A stretch of DNA of 11,083 nt from an uncultured Clostridium sp. (GTDB taxonomy: Bacteria > Bacillota > Clostridia > TANB77 > CAG-465): the NCBI GenBank assembly GCA_905204915.1, contig CAJLBR010000036.1, forward strand, positions 1-11,083. Direction: 5' to 3'. The translations under genes were made by a program, and so were the position numbers. Shown one piece after another: positions 1-7,373 of the stretch. A model generated the notes under the pieces. It did no database searches. It had not been told where the DNA came from and saw only the letters and a program-made list of their open reading frames with translations. Each line of letters starts with the position of its first letter. Position 1 is the stretch's first letter.

Positions 1-361
1 CAGCATCAATAAAAACAACATCATACATGTTATCTTCATTTAATTCTGGTAAATATTTTGTAGCATCAGCATTTATAATTTTAATATGATCTTGTAACCC
101 CATGTCTTTTACATTTTGAGTTGCTATATCATACATTTTATCATTAATTTCTATTGTTTTTATAAAAGACTCTTCACCTTTAAGGGTACTTGCAAAATTT
201 ATCGCAGAATATCCAACAGCAGTACCAATTTCCAAAATTTTATTTGGTTTTATCAAATTAAGTACCATCATTATTAAATCTAAAGATGGATCTTGTAAAA
301 TCGGAACTCTATTTTCTAAAGCTTTCTCTTTTATTTCCTTTAAAATTTCTTGCTTTTCCAT
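1..361 (-). CDS. Class I SAM-dependent O-methyltransferase, TrmR/YrrM-like (partial, C-terminus off the window)
   Basis: The first 120 codons are visible; family members are usually about 210-220 residues, so nearly half is missing. Motif I (EIGTAVGYSA, residues 44-53) is the SAM-binding loop typical of the bacterial/COMT-type O-methyltransferases. An acidic residue follows beta-strand 2 (E71 in IEIN), NADA is at 97-100, and VFIDA (116-120) supplies the Asp that normally binds the divalent metal. In Bacillota the common member of this family is TrmR (YrrM), which methylates 5-hydroxyuridine at the tRNA wobble position; that assignment is by family resemblance and may be wrong. The ATG at 361-359 lies 1 nt after the gpsA stop codon, with AAGGAAG inside the end of gpsA as ribosome binding site, so it is the last visible gene of the hisS-aspS-gpsA operon. 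A link to tRNA modification would fit the two upstream tRNA synthetases. Confidence 0.85.
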   Translation of the reverse strand, partial: MEKQEILKEIKEKALENRVPILQDPSLDLIMMVLNLIKPNKILEIGTAVGYSAINFASTLKGEESFIKTIEINDKMYDIATQNVKDMGLQDHIKIINADATKYLPELNEDNMYDVVFIDA

Positions 362-362
362 T

Positions 363-1343
363 TTAATTACTTCCTTTATTTAAATTAATAAGTGCACTTT
401 CAATACTAAGATTATTATATAAAATTTCATATATATAATTTATTGATGCTATTTCAATATTTTTTTCTTTTAGCATTTTATTTATTGCCTCTAACGAATA
501 AAGTCCTTCTACTGTTTTAGTTCCAAGCATGTCTAAAGCTTCTTTTATTACATTACACTTTGAAAAATTATATCCAAAAGAAAAGTTTCTACTTTTATTG
601 CTCATACATGTTAAAAGCAAATCACCTAGTCCAGCAAATGAATATGCACTTTCTCTTTTTCCACCAAGGCATTCTAATATTTCTCTGCAATCATTTATAA
701 TACACTTTAATATACTAGCTTTTGTAGACTCATATGCATTAATTCCACTTAACATTCCTAAAAATATCGCATATATATTCTTTATAGTAGCAAGAATTTG
801 CACTCCTAAAATATCATCTGTTAGTTCTACACTAATTTTTTGACTACTAATACTTTGTTTTACTTTATCAGCCACCTTTTCATCTTTTGAAGCGACCACA
901 AATCCAGTTGGTGCAAAAGATGCAAGTTCCATTGCAAATGATGGTCCTGATATCATAGCAATATTTGAAAAATTTGGAATGTTTTTCTCTATTATCTGAC
1001 TAGGAAAAAGTCCTGTTTTTTCATCTATTCCTTTACTTGTTATACAAAGTATTTGATTGTTTTTTACATATCTTGAAAGTTCTAAAACTACAGAATCTAA
1101 AGCATTCATTGGAATAGCCAAATAAATTATATCTGTATCCTTTATTGCCTCTTCAAGATTAGCAAAGATTTGAACATCATCTTTTAGTTTAATTCCTGGA
1201 AGTAACTTTTTATTTTCTCTTAACTCTAATAAAGCTTCTCTTTCTTCACTAAATTTTGTCCACATTCTTACACTATTTTTATTTCCTAAAACGGTAGCAA
1301 GCGCTATTCCATAAGCGCCTGTACCTAAAATTGATATATTCAT
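363..1343 (-). CDS. gpsA: Glycerol-3-phosphate dehydrogenase [NAD(P)+], divergent GpsA
   Basis: The 326-residue protein has the expected length for GpsA, the cytosolic enzyme that reduces dihydroxyacetone phosphate to sn-glycerol-3-phosphate for phospholipid synthesis. The N-terminal Rossmann fold shows GTGAYG (7-12). SKG (103-105), SGPSFAMEL (132-140), IKN (187-189, the K being the usual catalytic lysine), GLGDLLLTC (238-246), SRN (252-254) and VEG (278-280) follow in the correct order. Several positions conserved in typical GpsA differ. The usual DNTKAAL-TRG stretch reads ESTKASILKCI (205-215), so the Asn is Ser and the Arg-Gly is Lys-Cys; the stretch before the catalytic Lys is QILATIKN where E-L-G-A-KN is common. 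The enzyme is probably functional but divergent. The ATG follows the aspS stop by 7 nt with an overlapping AGGTGA as ribosome binding site, indicating co-transcription. Confidence 0.9.
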   Translation of the reverse strand: MNISILGTGAYGIALATVLGNKNSVRMWTKFSEEREALLELRENKKLLPGIKLKDDVQIFANLEEAIKDTDIIYLAIPMNALDSVVLELSRYVKNNQILCITSKGIDEKTGLFPSQIIEKNIPNFSNIAMISGPSFAMELASFAPTGFVVASKDEKVADKVKQSISSQKISVELTDDILGVQILATIKNIYAIFLGMLSGINAYESTKASILKCIINDCREILECLGGKRESAYSFAGLGDLLLTCMSNKSRNFSFGYNFSKCNVIKEALDMLGTKTVEGLYSLEAINKMLKEKNIEIASINYIYEILYNNLSIESALINLNKGSN

Positions 1344-1350
1344 TTTTCAC

Positions 1351-3105
1351 CTATTTTTTATCTTTGATGTCAACTTTTATATGAACATCTCTTAACTGTG
1401 CTTCTGATACAACAGAAGGAGCACGCATAAGTAGATCTCTTGCTTTACTGTTCTTTGGAAATGCTATAACTTCTCTGATATTTGTTTCATCAGTAAGTAA
1501 CATTATCATTCTATCTATTCCAGGAGCAGCGCCAGCATGAGGAGGAGCTCCATATTCAAATGCATTGAATAGTGCACCAAATCTAGTTTGAACTTCTTCT
1601 TTAGTATATCCAGCTATTTCAAATGCTTTTACCATTACATCAATATCATGATTTCTAACAGCACCAGATGCAAGTTCATAACCATTACATACAAGGTCAA
1701 ATTGATTTGCAAGTATTTCTAGTGGATCCATAGTATTTAAAGCTTCTAGACCACCTTTTGGCATTGAGAATGGGTTATGATTAAATTCAATTTTTCCATC
1801 ATCATCTAATTCATACATAGGAAAATCTACGATAAAGCAGAAACGATAAATATCTTTTTCTAGAATATCAAGTCTTTTTCCAAGTTCTATTCTTACATTA
1901 CCAGCATCTTTACAAGCTTTTTCATATTGATCAGCTATAAAGAATATTGCATCCATTGGTTTTAATGAAAGTTTAGATTTCAAAATTTCTAAAGCTTCAC
2001 CTTCAACGAAACGTGATATTGTTCCACTAATAGACATATCTTCAGCAAATTTAACCCAAGCAAGTCCTTTCATATCTAGTTCTGACATTGCAAAGCTTGT
2101 CATTTCATCAAAGAATTTTCTTGTTACATTAGAAGCATCTATTTTTATTGCTTTTATTGTTTTATTTTTAAATACTTTGAAATCAGAATTTGCAAAAGCT
2201 TCTGTAACATCTTGAATTATAAGAGGATTTCTAAGGTCTGGTTTATCAGTTCCATACTTTTCCATAGCCTCTTTAAATGGAATTCTTTCAAATGAAGAAA
2301 CTTTCTTTGTTCCAAGTTCTTCAAAAGTAGATCCTACAACTTTTTCTAAAACTTGTAAAACATCTTCTTGTTCTACAAATGACATTTCAAAATCTAATTG
2401 ATAGAATTCACCTGGTGAACGATCAGCTCTTGGATCTTCATCTCTAAAACATGGTGCTATTTGATAATATTTATCAAATCCTGATATCATAAGTAATTGT
2501 TTAAATTGTTGTGGTGCTTGAGGTAAAGCATAAAATTCACCTGGATGAAGTCTGCTTGGTACCAAAAAGTCTCTTGCACCTTCTGGTGAAGAATTAGCAA
2601 GTATTGGTGTTTGAATTTCTACAAATCCAAGTTCATCCATTTTTTGTCTTAAAGTTTTTAGAACTTTAGATCTAAATATAATCTTTTTATGAATTCTTTC
2701 ATTTCTCAAGTCTAGGAATCTATATTCTAGTCTTAAATCTTCTCTTACTTTTCCACTATCTTCTACTGTAAATGGAAGAGTTTTATATACTTTACCAAGT
2801 ATTTTAATATCTTCTGCTAGTACTTCAATTTTTCCTGTTTCAATATTAGGATTATAATTTTCCTCGTCTCTTTCTAATACTTTACCAGTTACACATACTG
2901 TTGATTCTTCTGGTATTTTTCTAAACATTTCTATTCTTGATTCTTCATTTACTAAAATTTGTGTTATTCCATAATGATCTGCAAGATCTACAAACATAAC
3001 AGATCCTAAATCTCTTATTGTTCTAACAAATCCTGACAATTTTACTGTTTGTCCAACATTTTCTTCTCTTAATTCATTACAATTATGTGTTCTATATTCG
3101 TGCAT
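1351..3105 (-). CDS. aspS: Aspartate--tRNA ligase (bacterial type with GAD insert)
   Basis: This 584-residue class IIb synthetase charges tRNA-Asp with aspartate. The order is an N-terminal OB-fold anticodon-binding domain (about 1-105), the catalytic core, a GAD-type insertion (about 275-410), and the rest of the core. Visible motifs are FRDEDPRADR (220-229, motif 2, ATP-binding Arg) and GAPPHAGAAPGIDR (519-532, motif 3). The wording around motif 2 (SPGEFYQLD) and PQAPQQFKQ (195-203) resembles the alphaproteobacterial style rather than the RQPEFTQ and PQSPQ of classical Bacillus or E. coli enzymes. The position matching H31 of non-discriminating Pseudomonas AspRS is L33 (IRDLG), as in discriminating enzymes, which suggests, but does not prove, tRNA-Asp specificity. 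The ATG overlaps the hisS stop by 1 nt (TAATG), with GAAGGGAA about 9 nt upstream, so translation is probably coupled to hisS. Confidence 0.96.
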   Translation of the reverse strand: MHEYRTHNCNELREENVGQTVKLSGFVRTIRDLGSVMFVDLADHYGITQILVNEESRIEMFRKIPEESTVCVTGKVLERDEENYNPNIETGKIEVLAEDIKILGKVYKTLPFTVEDSGKVREDLRLEYRFLDLRNERIHKKIIFRSKVLKTLRQKMDELGFVEIQTPILANSSPEGARDFLVPSRLHPGEFYALPQAPQQFKQLLMISGFDKYYQIAPCFRDEDPRADRSPGEFYQLDFEMSFVEQEDVLQVLEKVVGSTFEELGTKKVSSFERIPFKEAMEKYGTDKPDLRNPLIIQDVTEAFANSDFKVFKNKTIKAIKIDASNVTRKFFDEMTSFAMSELDMKGLAWVKFAEDMSISGTISRFVEGEALEILKSKLSLKPMDAIFFIADQYEKACKDAGNVRIELGKRLDILEKDIYRFCFIVDFPMYELDDDGKIEFNHNPFSMPKGGLEALNTMDPLEILANQFDLVCNGYELASGAVRNHDIDVMVKAFEIAGYTKEEVQTRFGALFNAFEYGAPPHAGAAPGIDRMIMLLTDETNIREVIAFPKNSKARDLLMRAPSVVSEAQLRDVHIKVDIKDKK

Positions 3106-4376
3106 TATTTTTCATTCCCTTCTTTTAATATACAAATAAGTTTGTCTGTGTCATTTAAATCAATTTCAGATTGCTCACCATTTTGCATATTTTTTAAATT
3201 AATAACATTTTTATTTAATTCATCTTCACCGATAATTATAAGATATCTGGATTTTATTTTATCTGCATATTTTATTTGTGCTTTTAAAGTTTTATTTGAT
3301 ATATTAACATCCACTTTAAAACCATTTTCAGTTAGTTTAGATGCAATACTTTTTGCTAGTGCATAACTTTTTGCATCATAATTTGCAATACAAACATCTG
3401 GAACGTTAACTGTTTTTTTATCTAATCCGTACTCTTTTAATAGTAAAACTAGTCTATCCATTCCTATACCAAATCCTACAGCTGGTGTGTGTGATCCTCC
3501 TAAATTTTCAACTAGAGTATCATATCTTCCTCCACCACCAACAGCTAGATTTAAGTCTTTTGATGTCCATTCATATACAGTCTTATTATAATAATCAAGT
3601 CCTCTAACTATTTTTTTATCTACTTCAAAATTTATATTAAGCATTTTTAATGTATTTTTTAAATTCTCAAAGTCTTCATTACATTCCTCACATAAAGAAT
3701 CTGTAATCATTGGTGCACCCTCAAGAATTTTTTTACATTTTTCTTCTTTACAATCTAGTATTCTTAAAGGATTTTTTTCAAATCTTACCTTACAAGTATC
3801 ACACATATTATCCAAATTAGGTCTTAAGTATTCCTTAAATTTTTCTATATATGCTTTTCTGCAAGTTGGACATCCAATAGAATTTAAACTTAAAATTACC
3901 TTATCATCAAGTTTTAATCTCTTCATAAGTTCATATGAAATCAAGATTGTTTCAATATCTGCTAAATAAGAATCACTTCCAAATATTTCAAGACCAAATT
4001 GTGCAAATTCTCTATATCTTCCTTTTTGCATCTTTTCGTATCTATACATATTTGCCATATACCAAAATTTAAGTGGTGATGGAAGTGATGCCATACCGTT
4101 TTCTATGTATGCTCTTACAACACCAGCAGTAAGTTCTGGTCTTAAAGTTATACTTCTTCCACCTTTATCTAAAAATGTATACATTTCTTTATTAACAATA
4201 TCAGTATCATCACCAACACCTCTTGCATAAAGTTCAGTTGCTTCAAACACTGGTGTTCTGATTTCTGATATATTATTTTCACTACAAATATCTCTTATAT
4301 TCTTCTCTACAAACTGCCAAATATTACTTTCTTCAAAGTATATATCACGAGTTCCCTTCTGTTTTACTATTTTCAT
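3105..4376 (-). CDS. hisS: Histidine--tRNA ligase with an eight-cysteine insertion
   Basis: This class IIa synthetase charges tRNA-His. The start at 4376 (423 residues, MKIVKQKGTRD) is chosen because the family begins with this segment, GGTGAT lies just upstream, and a promoter overlaps the longer frame that could begin at 4424. Visible motifs are RTPVFEATELYARGVG (40-55), motif 2 RYEKMQKGRYREFAQFG (112-128), RGLDYYNKTVYEW (258-270, the His-specific loop), GGGGRYDTLV (280-289) and FGIGMDR (302-308, motif 3). A C-terminal anticodon-binding domain follows from about 325. The insertion domain carries cysteines at 169/172, 192/195, 209/214 and 229/232, four pairs that look like metal-binding knuckles; many HisRS lack most of them. 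It is the first gene of an operon with aspS, gpsA and a methyltransferase. No T-box leader is visible upstream. Confidence 0.96.
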   Translation of the reverse strand: MKIVKQKGTRDIYFEESNIWQFVEKNIRDICSENNISEIRTPVFEATELYARGVGDDTDIVNKEMYTFLDKGGRSITLRPELTAGVVRAYIENGMASLPSPLKFWYMANMYRYEKMQKGRYREFAQFGLEIFGSDSYLADIETILISYELMKRLKLDDKVILSLNSIGCPTCRKAYIEKFKEYLRPNLDNMCDTCKVRFEKNPLRILDCKEEKCKKILEGAPMITDSLCEECNEDFENLKNTLKMLNINFEVDKKIVRGLDYYNKTVYEWTSKDLNLAVGGGGRYDTLVENLGGSHTPAVGFGIGMDRLVLLLKEYGLDKKTVNVPDVCIANYDAKSYALAKSIASKLTENGFKVDVNISNKTLKAQIKYADKIKSRYLIIIGEDELNKNVINLKNMQNGEQSEIDLNDTDKLICILKEGNEK

Positions 4377-4392
4377 AGAAATCACCGGAAAT

Positions 4393-4421
4393 ATTATATC
4401 ACAAAGCTTTTTTTTATGCAA
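4393..4421 (-). promoter_or_regulatory. Promoter of the hisS-aspS-gpsA operon
   Basis: On the minus strand TTGCAT (4421-4416) and TATAAT (4398-4393) are separated by 17 nt, and TG precedes the -10 at the extended -10 position (TGATATAAT). Transcription would start near 4386, giving a leader of only about 10 nt whose 5' end carries the GGTGAT ribosome binding site of hisS. This rules out the upstream in-frame ATG at 4424 and leaves no room for a T-box. Confidence 0.75.
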
Positions 4422-4492
4422 CACAAAAAGGCCTAAAAAACAACGTAGTTTTCGCTATTTTATAAATTTATATAACTTGTTACAAGAATATT

Positions 4493-4542
4493 ATAAAAAT
4501 AAATCTGCAAATGTTAAAATACTTAAAATAACATTTGCAGAT
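4493..4542 (-). terminator. Intrinsic terminator downstream of the transporter gene
   Basis: A perfect 14-bp inverted repeat (4529-4542 and 4503-4516) with a 12-nt loop is followed, reading the minus strand, by TTATTTTTAT. The U-rich side is on the minus strand, so it ends transcripts coming from the dehydrogenase-transporter unit before the hisS promoter. It begins 2 nt after the stop codon of the 16-codon ORF at 4595-4545. Confidence 0.8.
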
Positions 4543-4544
4543 GT

Positions 4545-4595
4545 TTAATTAATGGCTCCATCGAAGTAGTTATCTACAACTTTTTTGCCTCTCAT
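4545..4595 (-). other. 16-codon ORF of uncertain status between palindrome and terminator
   Basis: The frame ATG to TAA encodes MRGKKVVDNYFDGAIN. It lies in the 264-nt gap between the transporter and hisS, ends 2 nt before a strong terminator, and begins 3 nt after a perfect palindrome. It is less AT-rich than the surrounding spacer and uses codons such as GGC, GTT, TAC, TTC and GCC. No Shine-Dalgarno sequence precedes the ATG, and the frame upstream of it is closed by TGA after seven more codons, so translation is doubtful. It could be a micropeptide, the tail of a small RNA, or a remnant of a lost gene. Confidence 0.3.
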
Positions 4596-4598
4596 AAC

Positions 4599-4618
4599 GA
4601 TTGATACAAATATCAATC
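4599..4618. repeat. Perfect 8-bp palindrome with 4-nt spacer
   Basis: GATTGATA, CAAA, TATCAATC forms a perfect inverted repeat 3 nt upstream of the ATG of the 16-codon ORF. It has no following U-tract in either direction, so it fits a protein-binding operator or RNA hairpin better than a terminator. The rest of this spacer (4619-4688) is AT-rich sequence with nothing recognisable. Confidence 0.5.
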
Positions 4619-4688
4619 AATTTATTTATATAAAGATTATCAAATTATTATAAAAATTTCAAGAATTTTATAAAATCTTATATAATTT

Positions 4689-5945
4689 TTATTTAATACT
4701 ATATAAATACTTTTTATTTATAGTATTTAATGTATAAGCAAAAGCTATGTACATTAAAGTAAATCCTACTATTAAAATTGAAATAATATTTAAATCAAAT
4801 CCTATTTTTGAAACAACTATTAAAATTAAATATCCTAAACTTCTTGATATATTTATCATAATTTCAAACCAAAACACATAATTGGGTTCATCTTCTATTT
4901 TAATATTTTGCTTACACATGCATTCATAATATATAACTGAATTTGATGTTTCGAATATTGGATTACTTATACCATTAACTACATTATATAATAGTATTAA
5001 TAAAAATCCTATGTTTACTGTAATAGTTCCAATTCTAATTTCATTGCTTATATTAAGATGCATCATACTAAATGTAAGTATTATAACTACTATGCTTTGT
5101 ATAATAGACATTGGTATAAACAATTTAGATAATTTTTCTTTTTTAACAAATTTGTTAGTTAAATATACTACAATAATAGAAATAATAGTTATAAAACTAC
5201 TAATACTTCCTAATGATAATTCTGTTGAAACCACTAAAAAAGTTATAATTGTAATTAATGTTGATAATACTCCAAATGAACTTAGTCCTCTAAATATTGT
5301 TCTCCAGCTCATCAATTTCATCATTTTCTTATTTTCACTTGTGTTAATATTTTTCAAAAATTTTCTTATATTTATTTTTCCATGCTCTAGTTCAAATCCT
5401 TTTATAAATAGTGAAAAAATAAAACTTATAGAAATTAATGCTATTAATACCACAAAAGCTAACTGATATGAATTTTTACTAATACAATAACCTAGCACAA
5501 TAGGAAGGACAATATTTATTGTATATTTTAATATTTGGTCTTTTGTAATATATTTTCTAAAATTCCCATCTTGATTAACTCTTTTTATTAATATTTGTTC
5601 AGGATAATAATAAAATGCATTCCCTATACTTGCAAATATTGCAAATGGAATTATATAATTTGAAATTTTTTCCCCAACAACTAGTAAAATTATGCATTGC
5701 ATTAAATTTAAGAATATACCTATTCTAAACATAGAAACTAAATTAAGTTTTTGTAATTTATTAACAAGCAATAGGCATATTAAATATGTTAAAAAAAAGG
5801 TTATATAATATACCGAAACATCAACTATATTTCCTTGTGTTATTTTCAAAAAATATATTCCTAAAAACACATCTTTAAATACACTTATAACTTTTCCCGC
5901 TAAGTCTGACATTAAAAAATTTTTCCACACATTACTTTGTTCCAT
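4689..5945 (-). CDS. MFS-like 12-helix membrane transporter of unknown substrate
   Basis: The 418-residue protein is almost entirely hydrophobic. About twelve membrane segments can be placed, near residues 17-35, 44-62, 70-90, 96-115, 139-157, 160-182, 215-238, 246-263, 275-296, 305-325, 358-380 and 385-406. A charged, Lys/Glu-rich loop at 183-212 sits between helices 6 and 7, the usual central loop of major facilitator proteins. The FYYYPEQILIKR stretch (111-122) lies between helices 4 and 5. No diagnostic substrate signature is recognisable, so the call is on topology. It starts 9 nt after the dehydrogenase stop codon with AGGAGA 6 nt before the ATG, so it is the second gene of that unit. 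It could export or import a 2-hydroxy or 2-keto acid handled by the dehydrogenase, but this is context inference only. Confidence 0.7.
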   Translation of the reverse strand: MEQSNVWKNFLMSDLAGKVISVFKDVFLGIYFLKITQGNIVDVSVYYITFFLTYLICLLLVNKLQKLNLVSMFRIGIFLNLMQCIILLVVGEKISNYIIPFAIFASIGNAFYYYPEQILIKRVNQDGNFRKYITKDQILKYTINIVLPIVLGYCISKNSYQLAFVVLIALISISFIFSLFIKGFELEHGKINIRKFLKNINTSENKKMMKLMSWRTIFRGLSSFGVLSTLITIITFLVVSTELSLGSISSFITIISIIVVYLTNKFVKKEKLSKLFIPMSIIQSIVVIILTFSMMHLNISNEIRIGTITVNIGFLLILLYNVVNGISNPIFETSNSVIYYECMCKQNIKIEDEPNYVFWFEIMINISRSLGYLILIVVSKIGFDLNIISILIVGFTLMYIAFAYTLNTINKKYLYSIK

Positions 5946-5954
5946 CTAAATCTC

Positions 5955-6917
5955 CTATCTTCCTTCTATATCTTTTTCTTCTTTTCTTTTTTCTAAAACA
6001 TTAACTATATTTTCAGCACACTCTATATATTGTCTCTTTATAGCATCATCTGTACAACCTGCTATATGTGGTGTAACAACAACATTATTTCTTCTTTTAG
6101 ATAATAAATCAGTATATTCGCCTACGTCTATATCTAATCCTAAATAAAAATTAGGATTTTTATCTGCGAATTCAACTAATGCTTGTATATCTGTAACTCC
6201 TGTTCTCGAAGTATTTATAAATGTTGCATTTTTCTTTAAAAGTTCTACTTTATCTCTTGATATTAAATTATTAGTTTGGTTTGTTAATGGTACACTTACA
6301 TTTATAAAATCCGAATTTTGTAATAGTTCATCTAACTCTACAAATTTTACGCCTTTTCTAATTAAATCTTCATGATTTTCAGGATGTTCTGTATAGCATA
6401 ATATTGGCATATTAAATAAATTTGCTATATCTACCATTCTTTGAGATATTTTTCCTGCACCTATTAAACCTATTGTTTTTCCGTTTATATCAGTCGGTTT
6501 ACTAGTTAATAATCTTCTGTTTGGTTTACCATTTATAACTAAATCATTAGCTTCTTGTATTCTTTTACTTGCATCTAACATCAAGGTTAAAATATGTTCT
6601 GCAACTGATGTAACATTTGCATTCGGACAGTTAACAATATCAATAAGTTTAGATTCAAAACATTCCTTATCAATATGGTCTAATCCTATTGACATAGACG
6701 CTATAATCTTTGGAGTTTTTATGTCTATAATCATATCTTTTGTTATTCTTTCTTCTACTCCTACAATCAGAATATCATATATACTTAGTAATTGTTTTAA
6801 TTCTTCTTTATTGGGATACTTTTCTCCCTTCCATACATCTACACTTATACCTTTTTCTTTTAAAATTTTAACAGCTTGTCTATCTATACTTTTTGACATA
6901 CTACACGCTTTTAACAT
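5955..6917 (-). CDS. D-isomer-specific 2-hydroxyacid dehydrogenase family protein
   Basis: The 320-residue protein fits the family that interconverts D-2-hydroxyacids and 2-ketoacids with NAD(P)H, including phosphoglycerate, glycerate and D-lactate dehydrogenases. The N-terminal substrate domain (1-100) leads into a Rossmann domain with GLIGAGKIS (150-158). The catalytic triad can be placed as R238 (SRTG), E267 (DVGE) and H284 (TPHIAG), with R to E spacing of 29 as in characterised members. The dinucleotide motif reads GxGxxS rather than GxGxxG. There is no C-terminal ACT or regulatory domain, so it is the short form, and its substrate cannot be told from sequence. The start is supported by AAGGAGA about 7 nt upstream and an extended -10 promoter. 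It shares a transcript with the membrane transporter downstream. Confidence 0.87.
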   Translation of the reverse strand: MLKACSMSKSIDRQAVKILKEKGISVDVWKGEKYPNKEELKQLLSIYDILIVGVEERITKDMIIDIKTPKIIASMSIGLDHIDKECFESKLIDIVNCPNANVTSVAEHILTLMLDASKRIQEANDLVINGKPNRRLLTSKPTDINGKTIGLIGAGKISQRMVDIANLFNMPILCYTEHPENHEDLIRKGVKFVELDELLQNSDFINVSVPLTNQTNNLISRDKVELLKKNATFINTSRTGVTDIQALVEFADKNPNFYLGLDIDVGEYTDLLSKRRNNVVVTPHIAGCTDDAIKRQYIECAENIVNVLEKRKEEKDIEGR

Positions 6918-6943
6918 TTTTATTTCTCCTTAAATTTTTGTTT

Positions 6944-6952
6944 ATTATATCA
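6944..6952 (-). promoter_or_regulatory. Extended -10 promoter of the dehydrogenase-transporter unit
   Basis: TGATATAAT on the minus strand (6952-6944) is identical to the extended -10 of hisS. No convincing -35 hexamer is seen 17 nt upstream, which is usual for promoters of this class. Transcription would start near 6937, leaving a leader of about 20 nt containing AAGGAGA (6931-6925). Confidence 0.6.
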
Positions 6953-7052
6953 TATTTTAAAAAAATTTAGCTATTTTTGTATTATTTTATTGAAAATTAA
7001 TCTTATATAACTAATAACAAAGCATTGGTATCTTATTTATTTATAATTATAA

Positions 7053-7355
7053 TTACTTTTTACTTACATAATTGTACAAATATAAAGCAACCTGATTTTG
7101 TTCTATTGATTCCATTTCCATGAGTTTAGCCATTGCAAACATTACAAGTTTATATTTTGCAAAGTCTATTAAAGTAGTTCTATATTCTTCATCAACTTCT
7201 TTTAGCATAGCATCAAATTTTTCATAGTTTTCTTTAGTGTTGTATATAAGACCTGACCATTTGCTTTGACTCATACATATTGCTAATCTTAATTTATCTT
7301 TTATATCCATATCATTTATCATATTTATTAAATATTCAACTTTTTCATTTTCCAT
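7053..7355 (-). CDS. Small hypothetical protein of the mobile element
   Basis: I do not recognise this 100-residue protein. It is rich in Lys, Glu, Met and Leu, has no cysteine cluster or signal peptide, and looks mostly helical; nine methionines include a VMFAMAKLMEM run near residues 71-81. A single Trp (W33) lies in SKWSGLIYN. There is no helix-turn-helix that I can name. It follows the relaxase gene by 18 nt with GGAGG (7370-7366) 10 nt before the ATG, so it is the last gene of the relaxase transcript. This position suggests an accessory or regulator of mobilisation, but that is inference from context. It is the last gene before the chromosomal-looking unit to the left. Confidence 0.75.
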   Translation of the reverse strand: MENEKVEYLINMINDMDIKDKLRLAICMSQSKWSGLIYNTKENYEKFDAMLKEVDEEYRTTLIDFAKYKLVMFAMAKLMEMESIEQNQVALYLYNYVSKK

Positions 7356-7373
7356 ATTCTAATTACCTCCATA

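Noticed and set aside
4377..4424. Longer hisS reading frame starting at an ATG at 4424
   Set aside because: The extra 16 residues overlap a promoter with a TGnTATAAT -10, and the ribosome binding site and conserved N-terminus fit the ATG at 4376.
4425..4688. T-box riboswitch ahead of hisS
   Set aside because: No AGGGTGGNACCGCG-like T-box sequence is present, the promoter lies 17 nt before the start codon, and the terminator here ends the upstream transcript instead.
5011..5466. Plus-strand open frames at 529-843, 3085-3366, 5011-5466, 6721-6933 and 9599-9796
   Set aside because: Each lies opposite a well-supported gene, lacks a ribosome binding site or recognisable domain, and has the low-complexity composition of an antisense shadow.
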